From assembly GCF_023347295.1 (NCBI RefSeq), contig NZ_CP094469.1, positions 744,001-808,000 of the forward strand: a DNA stretch of 64,000 nucleotides, given 5' to 3'. Source of the DNA: Faecalibacterium sp. I3-3-33 (lineage in GTDB: Bacteria > Bacillota > Clostridia > Oscillospirales > Ruminococcaceae). The notes beneath the pieces were generated by a model. It ran no database searches. It had not been told where the DNA came from and was given only the letters and a program-made list of their open reading frames with translations. This document shows, one piece after another, positions 47,035-56,327 of the stretch (the stretch's first letter is position 1; each line of letters opens with the position of its first letter). Both the position numbers and the translations under genes were made by a program.

Positions 47035-47973
47035 ATGGCGTTCTTCGGATTTGGAAAAAAAGAAAAAGACAAGATGAAAACGGGTCTGGAAAAGACCCGC
47101 ACCGGCTTCTGGGGCAGCATTATGAACACCCTGACCGGCAGCGTCATCGACGATGAGATGTACGATGATCTGGAGGAGCAGCTGATCCTTGCCGATGTAG
47201 GCGGCGAGGTGGCGGTGCATCTGGTGGACAAGCTCCGCGACCGTGTGCGCGATAAGGGGCTCAAGACCGGCGAACAGGCCGCAGATGCCCTGCGCGACAT
47301 CATTGCCGAGGAGATGACCCCGGAGGCCGAGATGGCACTGGACGGCAAGCCCGCCGTCATTCTGGTCATCGGCGTCAACGGTGTAGGCAAGACCACCAGC
47401 ATTGCAAAGCTGGCCGATTACTACACCCGGCAGGGCAAGCGGGTCATGCTGGCCGCCGGTGACACCTTCCGTGCCGCTGCCAGCGAGCAGCTGGAGATCT
47501 GGGCAGGCCGCGCCGGTGTGCCCATCGTCAGCGCAGGCGAGGGCGCAGACCCCGCCGCCGTCATCTTTGATACGGTCAAGTCTGCCACCGCACGCGGCTA
47601 CGATATGGTCATTGCGGACACCGCAGGCCGTCTGCACAACAAATCAAACCTGATGGCAGAGCTTTCCAAGATCAGCCGCAGCGTCAAAAAGGCCAGCCCC
47701 GAGGCCAGCCTTGAGACCCTGCTGGTGCTGGATGCCATCACCGGGCAGAACGCCATCAGTCAGGCCAAGGAGTTCTGCAAGGCTGCCGATGCCACCGGCA
47801 TCATCCTGACCAAGCTGGACGGCACCGCCAAGGGCGGCTGCGTCGTGGCGGTCAAGCAGCGTCTGGGCCTGCCGGTGCGCTTTATCGGCGTGGGCGAGGG
47901 CATCGACGACCTGCTGCCCTTCACCCCGGAGGGCTTTGTGGAAGAGCTGCTCCCCCGGGAATGGAAACACTAA
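47035..47973 (+). CDS. ftsY: Signal recognition particle receptor FtsY
   Basis: 312 aa with a very short N-terminal A region, then NG domain. GTPase motifs: [54 protein letters not shown], and [18 protein letters not shown]. Docks SRP-ribosome complexes at the membrane. Confidence 0.96.
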   Translation: MAFFGFGKKEKDKMKTGLEKTRTGFWGSIMNTLTGSVIDDEMYDDLEEQLILADVGGEVAVHLVDKLRDRVRDKGLKTGEQAADALRDIIAEEMTPEAEMALDGKPAVILVIGVNGVGKTTSIAKLADYYTRQGKRVMLAAGDTFRAAASEQLEIWAGRAGVPIVSAGEGADPAAVIFDTVKSATARGYDMVIADTAGRLHNKSNLMAELSKISRSVKKASPEASLETLLVLDAITGQNAISQAKEFCKAADATGIILTKLDGTAKGGCVVAVKQRLGLPVRFIGVGEGIDDLLPFTPEGFVEELLPREWKH

Positions 47974-47989
47974 AACAGAACCCTCTCAC

Positions 47990-48100
47990 CGTTCCGTCCG
48001 CTTACAGCGGCGCGGAAACGGAGATTCCCCTCTCTGGCGCTGGACGCGCCATCTCTCCCCGGCCGGGGAGAGTCTTTCCTCTCAGGGGGAGCTTTGAAAG
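47990..48100 (-). repeat. Two-hairpin GC-rich repeat (second family), minus orientation
   Basis: On minus: CTCTCCCCGGCCGGGGAGAG (48070-48051), then TGGCGC-gtcca-GCGCCA and GAGAGGGG. This shares layout (CTCCCC hairpin, GGC hairpin, GAGAGGG end) with 52611-52663, though the stem sequences differ. Lies between ftsY and rdgB. Confidence 0.5.
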
Positions 48101-48116
48101 CGGAAGGAGTAACAAG

Positions 48117-48752
48117 ATGAAAATTTGTGCAGCCACCGGCAACGCCGGAAAGCTTCGCGAGCTGCGCCGCATTCTGGAAGCGCAGGGACATGAGGTGGTC
48201 AGCCAGAAAGAACTGGGCATCACCATCGAGCCGGAAGAGACCGGCACCACCTTTGCCGAAAACGCCCTCATCAAGGCCGAGACCATCTGCAAGGCCAGCG
48301 GCCTGCCCACCATCGCCGATGACTCCGGCCTGTGTGTGGACGCGCTGGACGGCGCACCCGGCGTGTACAGCGCCCGCTACTGCGGCCACCACGGTGACGA
48401 CGAGGCCAACAATGATAAGCTTCTGGCTGCCATGCAGACGGTGCCTGCCGGGCAGCGGGGCGCAAAATTTGTCTCGGCGGTGTGTTTCATCCTGCCGGAC
48501 GGTCGGCACCTGACCTGCATGGGCGAATGCCCGGGCAGCATCGCCTTTACGCGGCTGTGCGGCGACTACGGCTTTGGATACGACCCGCTGTTCATCCCAG
48601 CCGACTGCGGCGTGGGCAAAACGGACAAGCGCCCCAACACCGAGAACCGCAGCTATGCCCAGCTGACCCCGGACGAAAAGGACGCCATCAGCCATCGCGG
48701 CAACGCGCTGGCAGCGCTGGAAAAGCAGCTGCCCAGCTTTCTGGGAGAGTGA
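48117..48752 (+). CDS. rdgB: XTP/dITP diphosphatase (RdgB/HAM1)
   Basis: 211 aa from 48117 with GGAAGGAG upstream; a longer open frame covers repeat sequence and is rejected. Motifs: ICAATGNAGKLRELRRIL, IADDSGLCVDALDGAPGVYS, GFGYDPLFIP and ISHRGNALAALE. Hydrolyses non-canonical purine triphosphates. Confidence 0.94.
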   Translation: MKICAATGNAGKLRELRRILEAQGHEVVSQKELGITIEPEETGTTFAENALIKAETICKASGLPTIADDSGLCVDALDGAPGVYSARYCGHHGDDEANNDKLLAAMQTVPAGQRGAKFVSAVCFILPDGRHLTCMGECPGSIAFTRLCGDYGFGYDPLFIPADCGVGKTDKRPNTENRSYAQLTPDEKDAISHRGNALAALEKQLPSFLGE

Positions 48753-48794
48753 AGAGACGCAAACTCAACTGCGTTTGCCCCGGACGGTTGGTAC

Positions 48795-48887
48795 TTTCTC
48801 TGAGGACCGTCCGCTGGGGTGGGACCCTGTTGCCCGCAGGGCAATAGGGCGGGCGATGGAATGGCCCGATTCGTGTCCGAAGAGAAA
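48795..48887 (+). repeat. 93-bp repeat module, first copy
   Basis: Bounded by TTTCTCT and AGAGAAA, and identical by eye, in inverse orientation, to 63629-63721. Flanks CGGTTGGTAC and GTACCAGCCG form an outer stem specific to this copy. Confidence 0.85.
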
Positions 48888-48904
48888 TGTACCAGCCGCC
48901 CGTG

Positions 48905-49018
48905 CCACCTCCCGTGAAAAAGTAAAATTGAAAAATCTGCAGATTTTTCAATTTTACAAAATATAAAAAGAATTCCGCTGATATTGTCAGAGCGTAAGCG
49001 GAGACAATTCTAAATCGT
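48905..49018 (+). repeat. CGCA-loop dispersed repeat, copy D (TGCA loop)
   Basis: Cap ACCTCCCGTGAAAA; hairpin GTAAAATTGAAAAATC (48922-48937) - TGCA - GATTTTTCAATTTTAC (48942-48957). The 3' domain (48971-49018) has ATTGTC/GACAAT in place of ATGGCC/GGCCAT, i.e. two compensatory pair changes, while CCGCT/AGCGG is kept. Confidence 0.85.
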
Positions 49019-49059
49019 GTTTTACCGGAATATCAACCTGAAAATAAAGGAGAAAAACT

Positions 49060-49356
49060 ATGCTGACTAGCAAACAGCGCGCCATTCTGCGCGGCAAGGC
49101 AAATACCATGGACCCCGTTTACATCGTGGGTAAGGGCGAGATCGACGAGACTTTGATCCAGGGCGTCAAGGACTGTCTGGATGCCCGGGAGCTAATCAAG
49201 CTCAAGGTGCTGGAAAACAGCATGTACAACGCCCGCGAGGCCGCTACTAAGCTGGCTGAGGCCACCGGCGCAGACTGCGTGCAGGTCATCGGCTCCAAAT
49301 TCGTGCTGTATCTGCAGAAGAAAAAGGACAGCGCCTACGCTGCCCTGCTGAAGTAA
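49060..49356 (+). CDS. yhbY: YhbY family RNA-binding protein (CRM domain)
   Basis: 98 aa. LTSKQRAILRGKANTMDPVY, then IVGKGEIDETLIQGVKDCL with the GxxG loop (GKGE), is a single CRM domain. Associates with pre-50S ribosomes. nadD starts 1 nt after its stop. Confidence 0.92.
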   Translation: MLTSKQRAILRGKANTMDPVYIVGKGEIDETLIQGVKDCLDARELIKLKVLENSMYNAREAATKLAEATGADCVQVIGSKFVLYLQKKKDSAYAALLK

Positions 49357-49357
49357 G

Positions 49358-49996
49358 ATGAAGATCCTTCTCTATGGCGGCAGCTTTGACCCGCCCCATA
49401 ACGGCCACCTGAACAACCTGCGTGCAGCGGCAGACCGCGTGCGCCCGGATAAGATCGTGGTGATGCCGGCAGGCACTTCCCCCTTTAAGCAGGGGACGAA
49501 CGCCTCCGGTGCGCTGCGGCTGGAAATGTGCCGGTGCTTTGCGGCGCTGGCGCAGGAGCCCGGGATGCCGCCGCTGCAAGTGAGCGGCTGGGAGGTGGCG
49601 CAGGCCGCAGCGGGCAGCCGCAATTATACCGTGCTCACGCTGGAAATGCTGGCGCGGGAAAACCCGGGTGCAGTGCTGTACCTTGCCATTGGCAGCGATA
49701 TGCTGCTCAGTTTTGAGGGCTGGCACCGCTGGCAGGATATCCTGCACCTTGCGCGGGTGGTGGTCACCAGTCGGGATATCGGCGATGCCCCGGCGCTGCA
49801 CGCAAAGGCAAAGCTGCTGGACCCGTCGGGCGGACGCATCCTGTTTGCCCCGGTGCAGGCGCTGCCCATGTCCAGCAGCCAGCTGCGGGCCCGGCTTGCC
49901 AACGGAGAAGAGTGTGAAGCCGAACTGCCGGAGGAAGTGCGCAGCGTTATCCGGCGGGAGGGACTATACCGGAACACAGAAGGAAGTAGCAGATAA
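49358..49996 (+). CDS. nadD: Nicotinate-nucleotide adenylyltransferase
   Basis: 212 aa. Nucleotidyltransferase HxGH motif in LLYGGSFDPPHNGHLNNLR, MPAGTSPFK, IGSDMLLSFEGWHRW, and C-terminal PMSSSQLRARL. Forms nicotinate adenine dinucleotide in NAD synthesis. Abuts yqeK. Confidence 0.95.
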   Translation: MKILLYGGSFDPPHNGHLNNLRAAADRVRPDKIVVMPAGTSPFKQGTNASGALRLEMCRCFAALAQEPGMPPLQVSGWEVAQAAAGSRNYTVLTLEMLARENPGAVLYLAIGSDMLLSFEGWHRWQDILHLARVVVTSRDIGDAPALHAKAKLLDPSGGRILFAPVQALPMSSSQLRARLANGEECEAELPEEVRSVIRREGLYRNTEGSSR

Positions 49997-50575
49997 ATGG
50001 ATCTGAAACAGGCAAAGGAGCTTGTGCGCGGCCGCTTGAGCGATAAGCGCTACGAGCATACCATTAACGTAAAAAAAATGGCCGTCAAGCTGGCCAAGCA
50101 CTACGGCACCGACCCGGAGCAGGCCGCACTGGCTGCGCTTTTGCACGATGCAGCCAAAGAACTGCCCAAGGATGAGATGCGCGCTATCATGCAGGCGCAC
50201 CCGGAATACGCACAGGGCGGTGAAGCACGCCCCACGCCGGTGTGGCACGGCATCTGCGCCGCTATTCTGGCGCGTACCGAATGGGGCGTTACGGACGAAG
50301 CCGTGCTCAGCGCCATCGCCTGCCATACCGCAGGCAAGGCGGGCATGACCCAACTGGATAAGATCCTGTATCTGGCCGATATGACCAGTGCCGAGCGGGA
50401 CTGGCCCGGGGTGGAAAAGCTGCGCAAGCTGGAAATGAAGGACTTGGATGCCGCCATGCTTGCGGCGCTCAAGCAGACGAACGGCTTTGTGCTGTCCGAG
50501 GGCAAGCCCCTTGACCCCGAAAGCAAGGCTGCCTACGAGGATATCTTAGCGCACAGCGGGCAGAATGAAGGGTGA
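49997..50575 (+). CDS. yqeK: YqeK-type bis(5'-nucleosyl)-tetraphosphatase (symmetrical)
   Basis: 192 aa. HD-domain ligands: RYEHTINVKKMAVKLAKHYG, ALLHDAAKELPKDEM, HGICAAILARTEWGV and IACHTAGKAGMTQLDKILYL. YqeK enzymes hydrolyse Ap4A to two ADP. Normal yhbY-nadD-yqeK-LCP-rsfS order of Firmicutes. Confidence 0.93.
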   Translation: MDLKQAKELVRGRLSDKRYEHTINVKKMAVKLAKHYGTDPEQAALAALLHDAAKELPKDEMRAIMQAHPEYAQGGEARPTPVWHGICAAILARTEWGVTDEAVLSAIACHTAGKAGMTQLDKILYLADMTSAERDWPGVEKLRKLEMKDLDAAMLAALKQTNGFVLSEGKPLDPESKAAYEDILAHSGQNEG

Positions 50576-50625
50576 AAAGCCGGACGCCGGTTAAAAATGG
50601 TTCCGGCCATCCCCGGATAAAACAA

Positions 50626-50654
50626 TTGCAGATTTTGCCGTACCATGCTATACT
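50626..50654 (+). promoter_or_regulatory. Promoter upstream of the LCP gene
   Basis: TTGCAG (50626-50631), 17-nt spacer, TATACT (50649-50654). Confidence 0.65.
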
Positions 50655-50722
50655 GAAGGATATGACAGGTCTGCAAGTAAAAAACTCTGCAGAGCAGTGA
50701 AAAGCTGGAGGATACAAAAAGC

Positions 50723-52096
50723 ATGAGCCAGACGCCACGCCATATCAATACAGACCGCTCACTCAGCCGCCCGGATCAGGCGGCGCGTGCCCCGCAGGCT
50801 GCCCCGGAGCAGAACACCCGCAGCAACGCCGGGGCACAGCACGCCGCCCCGCCCCGCCGCCCGGCACAGCCCGACATGGGCGGGGATAATGCACCGCGCC
50901 GCCGCAAAAAGAAGAAAAAGACCCCGCTGTGGCTGCCCTTTGCCATCGTGATGGGGGTGATCGCCGTGATCTCCGGTGTGGTGGTGTACGGTGTGAGCCT
51001 TGTGAACAAGGTAGAGGACAGCATCCGCCCGGCGGAAAGCGCTCCCTCCATCGTACAGGAGATCCAGACCGCCGAGGAGTACAAGGGTGATGTGGTCAAC
51101 ATTCTGGTCTGCGGCATCGACTTTGAAGAGGGCCGCACCTATAGCGACACCAGCTCCAACGATGGTATGACGGATATGATCCTGTACTGCCAGTTCGATA
51201 TCAAGGGCGGTGCGCTGCGGATGCTGCAGATCCCCCGCAACACGCTGGTGACCACCCAGAACCGCAAGCTTACCCTCTCTAACGGCAAGACCTATGCCGT
51301 TTCCAACTACCAGATCAACTCGGTGGCGCTTTCCAACGGCGGCAGCATTGCCGCACTGGCAGATGTCATCTACGACCAGTACCATCTGCCCATCGATTAC
51401 TATGTCACCATTGATATGCAGGCACTGGTGGAAATGGTGGATAACTTCGGTGGCATCGAGGTGTATATCCCCCGGGATATGTCCTACGGCGGCAGTAAGC
51501 TGCTGAAGGGCTACCGCAATCTGGATGGTGCTTCGGCAGAGTTCTTTGTGCGCTGCCGCCACGGTGACGGCTACGCAAACTCTGATATCGACCGTTTGAA
51601 TATGCAGCGCTACTTCTACGCCGGTCTGTTCAAGCGCGCCCGGTCTATGGGCATCACCGATATCCTGAACCAGCTGCCGCTGGTGTTTAAGAACTATATC
51701 CACACGGATATGGATATCACCACCATTGCAAAGCTGCTGGCATCTTTCCTTAAAATTGACAGTTCCAATATCATTCTGGCACAGACGCCGGTGTTCATGG
51801 GCGTGCCCAACGTGGGCAAGACCGACTCCTTTGCCGGCTACTCCTGCGTGGTGCCGGATGCAGGCTCCATCGCAAACCTGCTCAACCAGTATTTCTGCAC
51901 CTACACCGGCCCGGTGGAGGTAAGCGAGCTGCACATGGTCACCGACCAGTGGCCCCACGGCAGCGCATCCACCGATGCCAACGTGCAGTATATGGGACGC
52001 ATCGATAAGGAATCCGACGATGCCATCCTCAGCGGCGATACCGACCTTTCCGGCGCTGTGACCACCGATGGTCAGGCAGCGGGCACCGGACAGTAA
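50723..52096 (+). CDS. LytR-CpsA-Psr (LCP) family cell-wall ligase
   Basis: 457 aa. An N-terminal Pro/Ala-rich cytosolic tail of about 70 residues, basic RRRKKKKK, one membrane helix (about 73-94), then the LCP domain: VNILVCGIDFEEGRTYSDTS, MTDMILYCQFDIKGG, MLQIPRNTLV, and FFVRCRHGDGYANSDIDRLN. Transfers wall polymers from lipid carriers to peptidoglycan outside the cell. RBS is a weak GGAGG site 15 nt upstream. Confidence 0.9.
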   Translation: MSQTPRHINTDRSLSRPDQAARAPQAAPEQNTRSNAGAQHAAPPRRPAQPDMGGDNAPRRRKKKKKTPLWLPFAIVMGVIAVISGVVVYGVSLVNKVEDSIRPAESAPSIVQEIQTAEEYKGDVVNILVCGIDFEEGRTYSDTSSNDGMTDMILYCQFDIKGGALRMLQIPRNTLVTTQNRKLTLSNGKTYAVSNYQINSVALSNGGSIAALADVIYDQYHLPIDYYVTIDMQALVEMVDNFGGIEVYIPRDMSYGGSKLLKGYRNLDGASAEFFVRCRHGDGYANSDIDRLNMQRYFYAGLFKRARSMGITDILNQLPLVFKNYIHTDMDITTIAKLLASFLKIDSSNIILAQTPVFMGVPNVGKTDSFAGYSCVVPDAGSIANLLNQYFCTYTGPVEVSELHMVTDQWPHGSASTDANVQYMGRIDKESDDAILSGDTDLSGAVTTDGQAAGTGQ

Positions 52097-52157
52097 CAAC
52101 AGAAAACAACGCCCTGCACATGGTGTGCAGGGATGTTCCGACAGAAGGGAGAAACAT

Positions 52158-52541
52158 ATGGATAATTTCAACGACAGCAAGGCGCTTGCCATTGAGATCG
52201 CCAAGATTTTGGACAAGAAGAAGGCACAGGATGTGCGGGTGCTCAAGGTGGAAAGCCTGACCGTCCTGACCGATTACTTCGTCATCGCCTCCGGTACCTC
52301 CACCACACAGGTGGCATCTCTGGCCGATGAGGTGGAGTACGAGCTTTCGCAGAAGGGTCTGGAGCCTTACAGCACCGAGGGTCACGACACCAAGAACTGG
52401 GTGCTGCTGGATTACTCCAACGTCATCGTGCACGTCTTTGTGCCCAACAGCCGCGCTTACTATGATCTGGAGCACCTGTGGGCAGACGGCGAGCCGGTGG
52501 ACATCTCGGAGTACCTGACCCCGGATAGCAGCATTGAATAA
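52158..52541 (+). CDS. rsfS: Ribosomal silencing factor RsfS
   Basis: 127 aa from 52158 (AAGGGAGAAAC). AIEIAKILDKKKAQDVRVLK, LTDYFVIASGTSTTQVASLA, GHDTKNWVLLDYSNVIVHVF and YYDLEHLWADG are diagnostic. Binds L14 and blocks subunit joining in starvation. Confidence 0.95.
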   Translation: MDNFNDSKALAIEIAKILDKKKAQDVRVLKVESLTVLTDYFVIASGTSTTQVASLADEVEYELSQKGLEPYSTEGHDTKNWVLLDYSNVIVHVFVPNSRAYYDLEHLWADGEPVDISEYLTPDSSIE

Positions 52542-52610
52542 TTAAGGCAAAAAGGTTTGCTTCTGGCAGGACCCGCTCCGTTATTGCGGCGCAATAGGGA
52601 AAGTTGGCAG

Positions 52611-52663
52611 AAAAGCTCCCCCCTCGGGGGAGCTGGCAGGGCGAATGCCCTGACTGAGAGGGT
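52611..52663 (+). repeat. Two-hairpin GC-rich repeat (second family)
   Basis: AGCTCCCCC (52614-52622) / GGGGGAGCT (52626-52634), then CAGGGC (52637-52642) / GCCCTG (52647-52652), ending in CTGAGAGGG. It lies in the leader between rsfS and leuS. I found no T-box there. Confidence 0.55.
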
Positions 52664-52739
52664 TTGTACCGGAAGTACCTTAAAAGCATACGCCCCTAAG
52701 CAACGGTATTTTGGTTAAAGTCTGGAGCTGATTACAAAC

Positions 52740-55289
52740 ATGAAGTATGATTACAAGGCTGTTGAAGCCAAGTGGCAGAAGGTGTGGGAGGACGAAAAGA
52801 CCTTCCATGTTGAGATCGACCACAAAAAACCCAAGTTCTATGCCCTTGTGGAGTTCCCGTATCCCTCGGGTGCGGGCCTGCACGTCGGTCATCCCCGCAG
52901 CTACACCGCGCTGGACGTGGTAAGCCGCAAGCGCCGTAAAAACGGCTACAATGTGCTGTACCCCATGGGCTGGGATGCCTTCGGTCTGCCCACCGAGAAC
53001 TTCGCCATGAAGAACCACATCCACCCGGCCATCGTCACCAAGAGCAACGTGGATCATTTCCGCAGCCAGCTCAAGGCGCTGGGCTTCTCTTTTGACTGGG
53101 ATCGTGAGATCAACACCACCGACCCCGAGTACTACAAGTGGACCCAGTGGATCTTCCTGCAGCTGTACAAGCATGGTCTGGCTTACAAGAAGGAAATGAA
53201 TGTCAACTGGTGCACCGGCTGCAAATGCGTGCTGGCCAACGAGGAAGTTGTCAACGGCGTGTGCGAGCGCTGTGGCAGCGAGGTGGTGCACCGCGTCAAG
53301 AGCCAGTGGATGCTTAAGATCACCGCTTATGCCGATAAGCTGATCGACGGTCTGGACGGTTTGGATTACATCGAGCGCGTGGCCACCCAGCAGAAGAACT
53401 GGATCGGCCGCAGCCACGGCGCAGAGGTGAACTTCGGCACCACCGCCGGGGACACTCTGACCGTGTACACCACCCGCTGCGATACCCTGTTCGGCGCTAC
53501 CTACATGGTCATCTCCCCGGAGCACGCTCTGCTCAAGGCATGGCTGGAAAAGGGCATCATCAAGAACGCCGATGCCGTCAAGGCTTATCAGGCCGAAGCT
53601 GCCCGCAAGAGCGACTTTGAGCGCAGCGAGCTGAACAAGGAAAAGACCGGCGTGCAACTGGACGGCGTGATGGGCATCAACCCGGTCAACGAGAAGGAGA
53701 TCCCCATCTTCATCTCCGACTACGTTCTGTCCACCTACGGCACCGGCGCCATCATGGCCGTGCCCGCTCACGATACCCGCGACTGGGAGTTCGCCAAGAA
53801 GTTCGGCCTGCCCATCATCGAGGTGGTCAAGGGCAGCACCCCGTCCAATCTGGACGAAGCTGCCTTTACCGATGTGGCTACCGGTACGCTGGTCAACTCT
53901 GGCTTCCTGAACGGCCTGTCCGTGGTCGATGCCAAAAAGAAGATGATCACTTGGCTGGAAGAGACCGGCAAGGGCCGCGATAAGGTCAACTACAAGCTGC
54001 GCGACTGGGTGTTCAGCCGTCAGCGTTACTGGGGCGAGCCCATCCCCATGGTGCACTGCGACAAGTGCGGCTGGCAGCCCCTGCCCGAGAGCAGCCTGCC
54101 GCTGACCCTGCCGGACATCACCGACTTTGAGCCGGGCCCGGACGGCGAGTCCCCGCTGGCACGCCATAAGGACTGGGTCAAGACCACCTGTCCCTGCTGC
54201 GGCGGCCCTGCTACCCGCGAGACTGACACCATGCCCCAGTGGGCTGGTTCCTCCTGGTACTTCCTGCGCTACATGGACCCCCACTGCAAGGATGCGCTGG
54301 CCTCTAAGGAAGCACTGGAATACTGGTCTCCGGTGGACTGGTACAACGGCGGCATGGAGCACACCACCCTGCACCTGCTGTACAGCCGCTTCTGGCATAA
54401 GTTCCTGTACGATATCGGTGTGGTGCCCACGGCAGAGCCCTACCAGAAGCGTACCGCCCACGGCATGATCCTTGGCCTGAACCCCCACAGCTTTGTCAAC
54501 CTGCCCGCTGAGGAGCAGGAGAAGCTGCTGAAGGAGTACGGCAGCCAGAAGGCCGCCGAGAAGGCACTGGAAGAGAAGTACGGCGAGATGGCACGCCATC
54601 CCATCGTGAAGATGTCCAAGAGCCTTGGCAACGTCATCAACCCCGACGAGGTGGTGGACCAGTACGGTGCCGACACCATGCGTCTGTACGAGATGTTCAT
54701 GGGCGACTTTGAGCAGGCTGCACCGTGGCAGACCTCTGCCATTGCGGGCTGCAACCGCTTCCTTGACCGCGTGTGGGCACTGAGCGATAAGCTGGTGGAG
54801 GGCGAGGGCTACCGCCCCGCCATGGAGACCCTGATGCACCAGACCATCAAGAAGGTCAGCGCAGATATCGAGGGCCTGAAGATGAACACCGCCATTGCCC
54901 AGCTGATGACGCTGGTCAACGCCCTGTACGACAACGGCGGCGCGACCAAAGCCGAGTTTGAGACGCTGGTGCAGCTGCTGAACCCCTTTGCTCCCCACAT
55001 GACCGAGGAGCTGTGGGAGAAGCTGGGGCACAGCCACGACGAGCAGCTGGCCTACTATCCGTGGCCTGCCTACGAGGAAGCCAAGTGCGTGGAGGCTGCT
55101 GTGGAGATCGCCGTGCAGGTGAACGGCAAGGTGAAGGCACGCCTGAAGGTGCCTGCAGACATCACCGCCGAGGACGCCATTGCCGCCGCCAAGGCAGACC
55201 CCGCTGTGGCTGCCGCGCTGGAGGGCAAGCAGCTGGTCAAGGAGATCTACGTCAAGGGCCGTCTGGTCAATCTGGCTGCCAAGGGCTGA
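52740..55289 (+). CDS. leuS: Leucyl-tRNA synthetase
   Basis: 849 aa, class I synthetase. HIGH motif as HVGH (residues 48-51) after [13 protein letters not shown]; zinc-binding [21 protein letters not shown]; editing CP1 domain with [25 protein letters not shown] at 624-628 in [18 protein letters not shown]-terminal anticodon and leucine-specific domains. No clear RBS directly before the ATG (GGAGCTGATTACAAAC is a plausible one). Confidence 0.96.
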   Translation: MKYDYKAVEAKWQKVWEDEKTFHVEIDHKKPKFYALVEFPYPSGAGLHVGHPRSYTALDVVSRKRRKNGYNVLYPMGWDAFGLPTENFAMKNHIHPAIVTKSNVDHFRSQLKALGFSFDWDREINTTDPEYYKWTQWIFLQLYKHGLAYKKEMNVNWCTGCKCVLANEEVVNGVCERCGSEVVHRVKSQWMLKITAYADKLIDGLDGLDYIERVATQQKNWIGRSHGAEVNFGTTAGDTLTVYTTRCDTLFGATYMVISPEHALLKAWLEKGIIKNADAVKAYQAEAARKSDFERSELNKEKTGVQLDGVMGINPVNEKEIPIFISDYVLSTYGTGAIMAVPAHDTRDWEFAKKFGLPIIEVVKGSTPSNLDEAAFTDVATGTLVNSGFLNGLSVVDAKKKMITWLEETGKGRDKVNYKLRDWVFSRQRYWGEPIPMVHCDKCGWQPLPESSLPLTLPDITDFEPGPDGESPLARHKDWVKTTCPCCGGPATRETDTMPQWAGSSWYFLRYMDPHCKDALASKEALEYWSPVDWYNGGMEHTTLHLLYSRFWHKFLYDIGVVPTAEPYQKRTAHGMILGLNPHSFVNLPAEEQEKLLKEYGSQKAAEKALEEKYGEMARHPIVKMSKSLGNVINPDEVVDQYGADTMRLYEMFMGDFEQAAPWQTSAIAGCNRFLDRVWALSDKLVEGEGYRPAMETLMHQTIKKVSADIEGLKMNTAIAQLMTLVNALYDNGGATKAEFETLVQLLNPFAPHMTEELWEKLGHSHDEQLAYYPWPAYEEAKCVEAAVEIAVQVNGKVKARLKVPADITAEDAIAAAKADPAVAAALEGKQLVKEIYVKGRLVNLAAKG

Positions 55290-55418
55290 GAACTGCTGCT
55301 CCGCTGAATAAGCGTGAACATATCATCACCCGCAGAGGCGGATTTAGCGCAGGAAACACCCGGGAGCGTCTGTTCAAAAATCTTTCAAAAGTTTTGAGCA
55401 AAAACTTTCAAAAAAAGG

Positions 55419-55447
55419 TTGACGAACCGGATAAAATGCGCTATACT
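55419..55447 (+). promoter_or_regulatory. Promoter of rpsU
   Basis: TTGACG (55419-55424), 17-nt spacer, TATACT (55442-55447). Confidence 0.8.
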
Positions 55448-55510
55448 GTCTACTGTTAGTTACCATGTAACAACGAAATTCCTGCCTCACGGTCCAAGGG
55501 AGGGAATAAG

Positions 55511-55687
55511 ATGTCGGAAATTCGTGTTAAAGAGGGCGAGTCGCTGGAAAGCGCACTGCGTCGCTTCAAGCGCAGCACTGCTCGCAGCGGTGTGCTCGCA
55601 GAGGTTCGTAAGCGCGAGGCTTACGAGAAGCCGTCTGTTAAGCGCAAGAAGAAGTCCGAAGCAGCCCGCAAGCGCAAGTTCAAGTAA
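55511..55687 (+). CDS. rpsU: 30S ribosomal protein S21
   Basis: 58 aa: [20 protein letters not shown], followed by a basic tail ending [18 protein letters not shown] lies 7 nt before the ATG. S21 aids mRNA binding during initiation. It has its own promoter and terminator, so it is monocistronic here. Easily missed because of its length. Confidence 0.96.
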   Translation: MSEIRVKEGESLESALRRFKRSTARSGVLAEVRKREAYEKPSVKRKKKSEAARKRKFK

Positions 55688-55744
55688 TTGATTGCTTGGA
55701 ATCGCACGTTGCTTTAGATTTTAAACGCGTTGCTAACGCCGATG

Positions 55745-55778
55745 TAGGGGAGCCTGTTTATGCAGGTTCCCCTATTTT
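55745..55778 (+). terminator. Terminator of rpsU
   Basis: TAGGGGAGCCTG (55745-55756) pairs with CAGGTTCCCCTA (55763-55774), one G-U, then TTTT. Confidence 0.85.
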
Positions 55779-55823
55779 CATTTTAAAGCTGCTTTGCGCA
55801 GGGCAGACTGAGAGGGTCTATTT

Positions 55824-56327
55824 ATGCTCATTACCCCCGAATATGTTTTTAAGGACGTTACCCATATCACGCCGGAATGGCTGGCTTCCAAGGGCATCAC
55901 GGCTCTGGTGCTGGATATCGACAACACCCTGACCGCAGACCGCAGTCAGGAAATGCCGGAAGAGGTTGCCGCGTGGCTTGCCGCCATGCGCAAAGCCGGG
56001 GTAAAGCTGACCATCGTCTCCAACGGTGCGGAAAAGCGTGTACGCCCCTTTGCGGAAAAGCTGGGCCTTGCCTACCTGTACCGCGCCGCCAAACCCCTGC
56101 CCTTTGCGCTGATGGTGGCACAGCACCGCATGGGGGTGAAGCACCGCCAGATGGCCATGGTGGGCGACCAGCTTTACGCCGACCGTATGGTGGCTGCGCT
56201 GTACGGCATCCCCGGGCTGATGGTCATCCCCCGCGGGCCGGACTTGGGCGCACAGGTCATCCTCAAGCGCAAGTGGGAAAAGAAACACTGGCAGAAGTAC
56301 TACGACCGGGGAGGTAAGACCCTATGA
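55824..56327 (+). CDS. yqeG: YqeG family HAD IIIA-type phosphatase
   Basis: 167 aa. HAD motif I LVLDIDNTLTADRSQEMP (the two catalytic Asp), motif II LTIVSNGAEKRVRPFAEKLG, and motif IV MVGDQLYADRMVAALYG. Resembles phosphatidylglycerophosphatase GEP4 relatives; the Firmicute substrate is unsettled. ATGA overlap with the next gene. Confidence 0.92.
   Translation: MLITPEYVFKDVTHITPEWLASKGITALVLDIDNTLTADRSQEMPEEVAAWLAAMRKAGVKLTIVSNGAEKRVRPFAEKLGLAYLYRAAKPLPFALMVAQHRMGVKHRQMAMVGDQLYADRMVAALYGIPGLMVIPRGPDLGAQVILKRKWEKKHWQKYYDRGGKTL

Noticed and set aside
52542..52739. T-box leader before leuS
   Set aside because: I looked for the antiterminator bulge and specifier arrangement of T-boxes and did not see them. 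The region is mostly the GC two-hairpin repeat.
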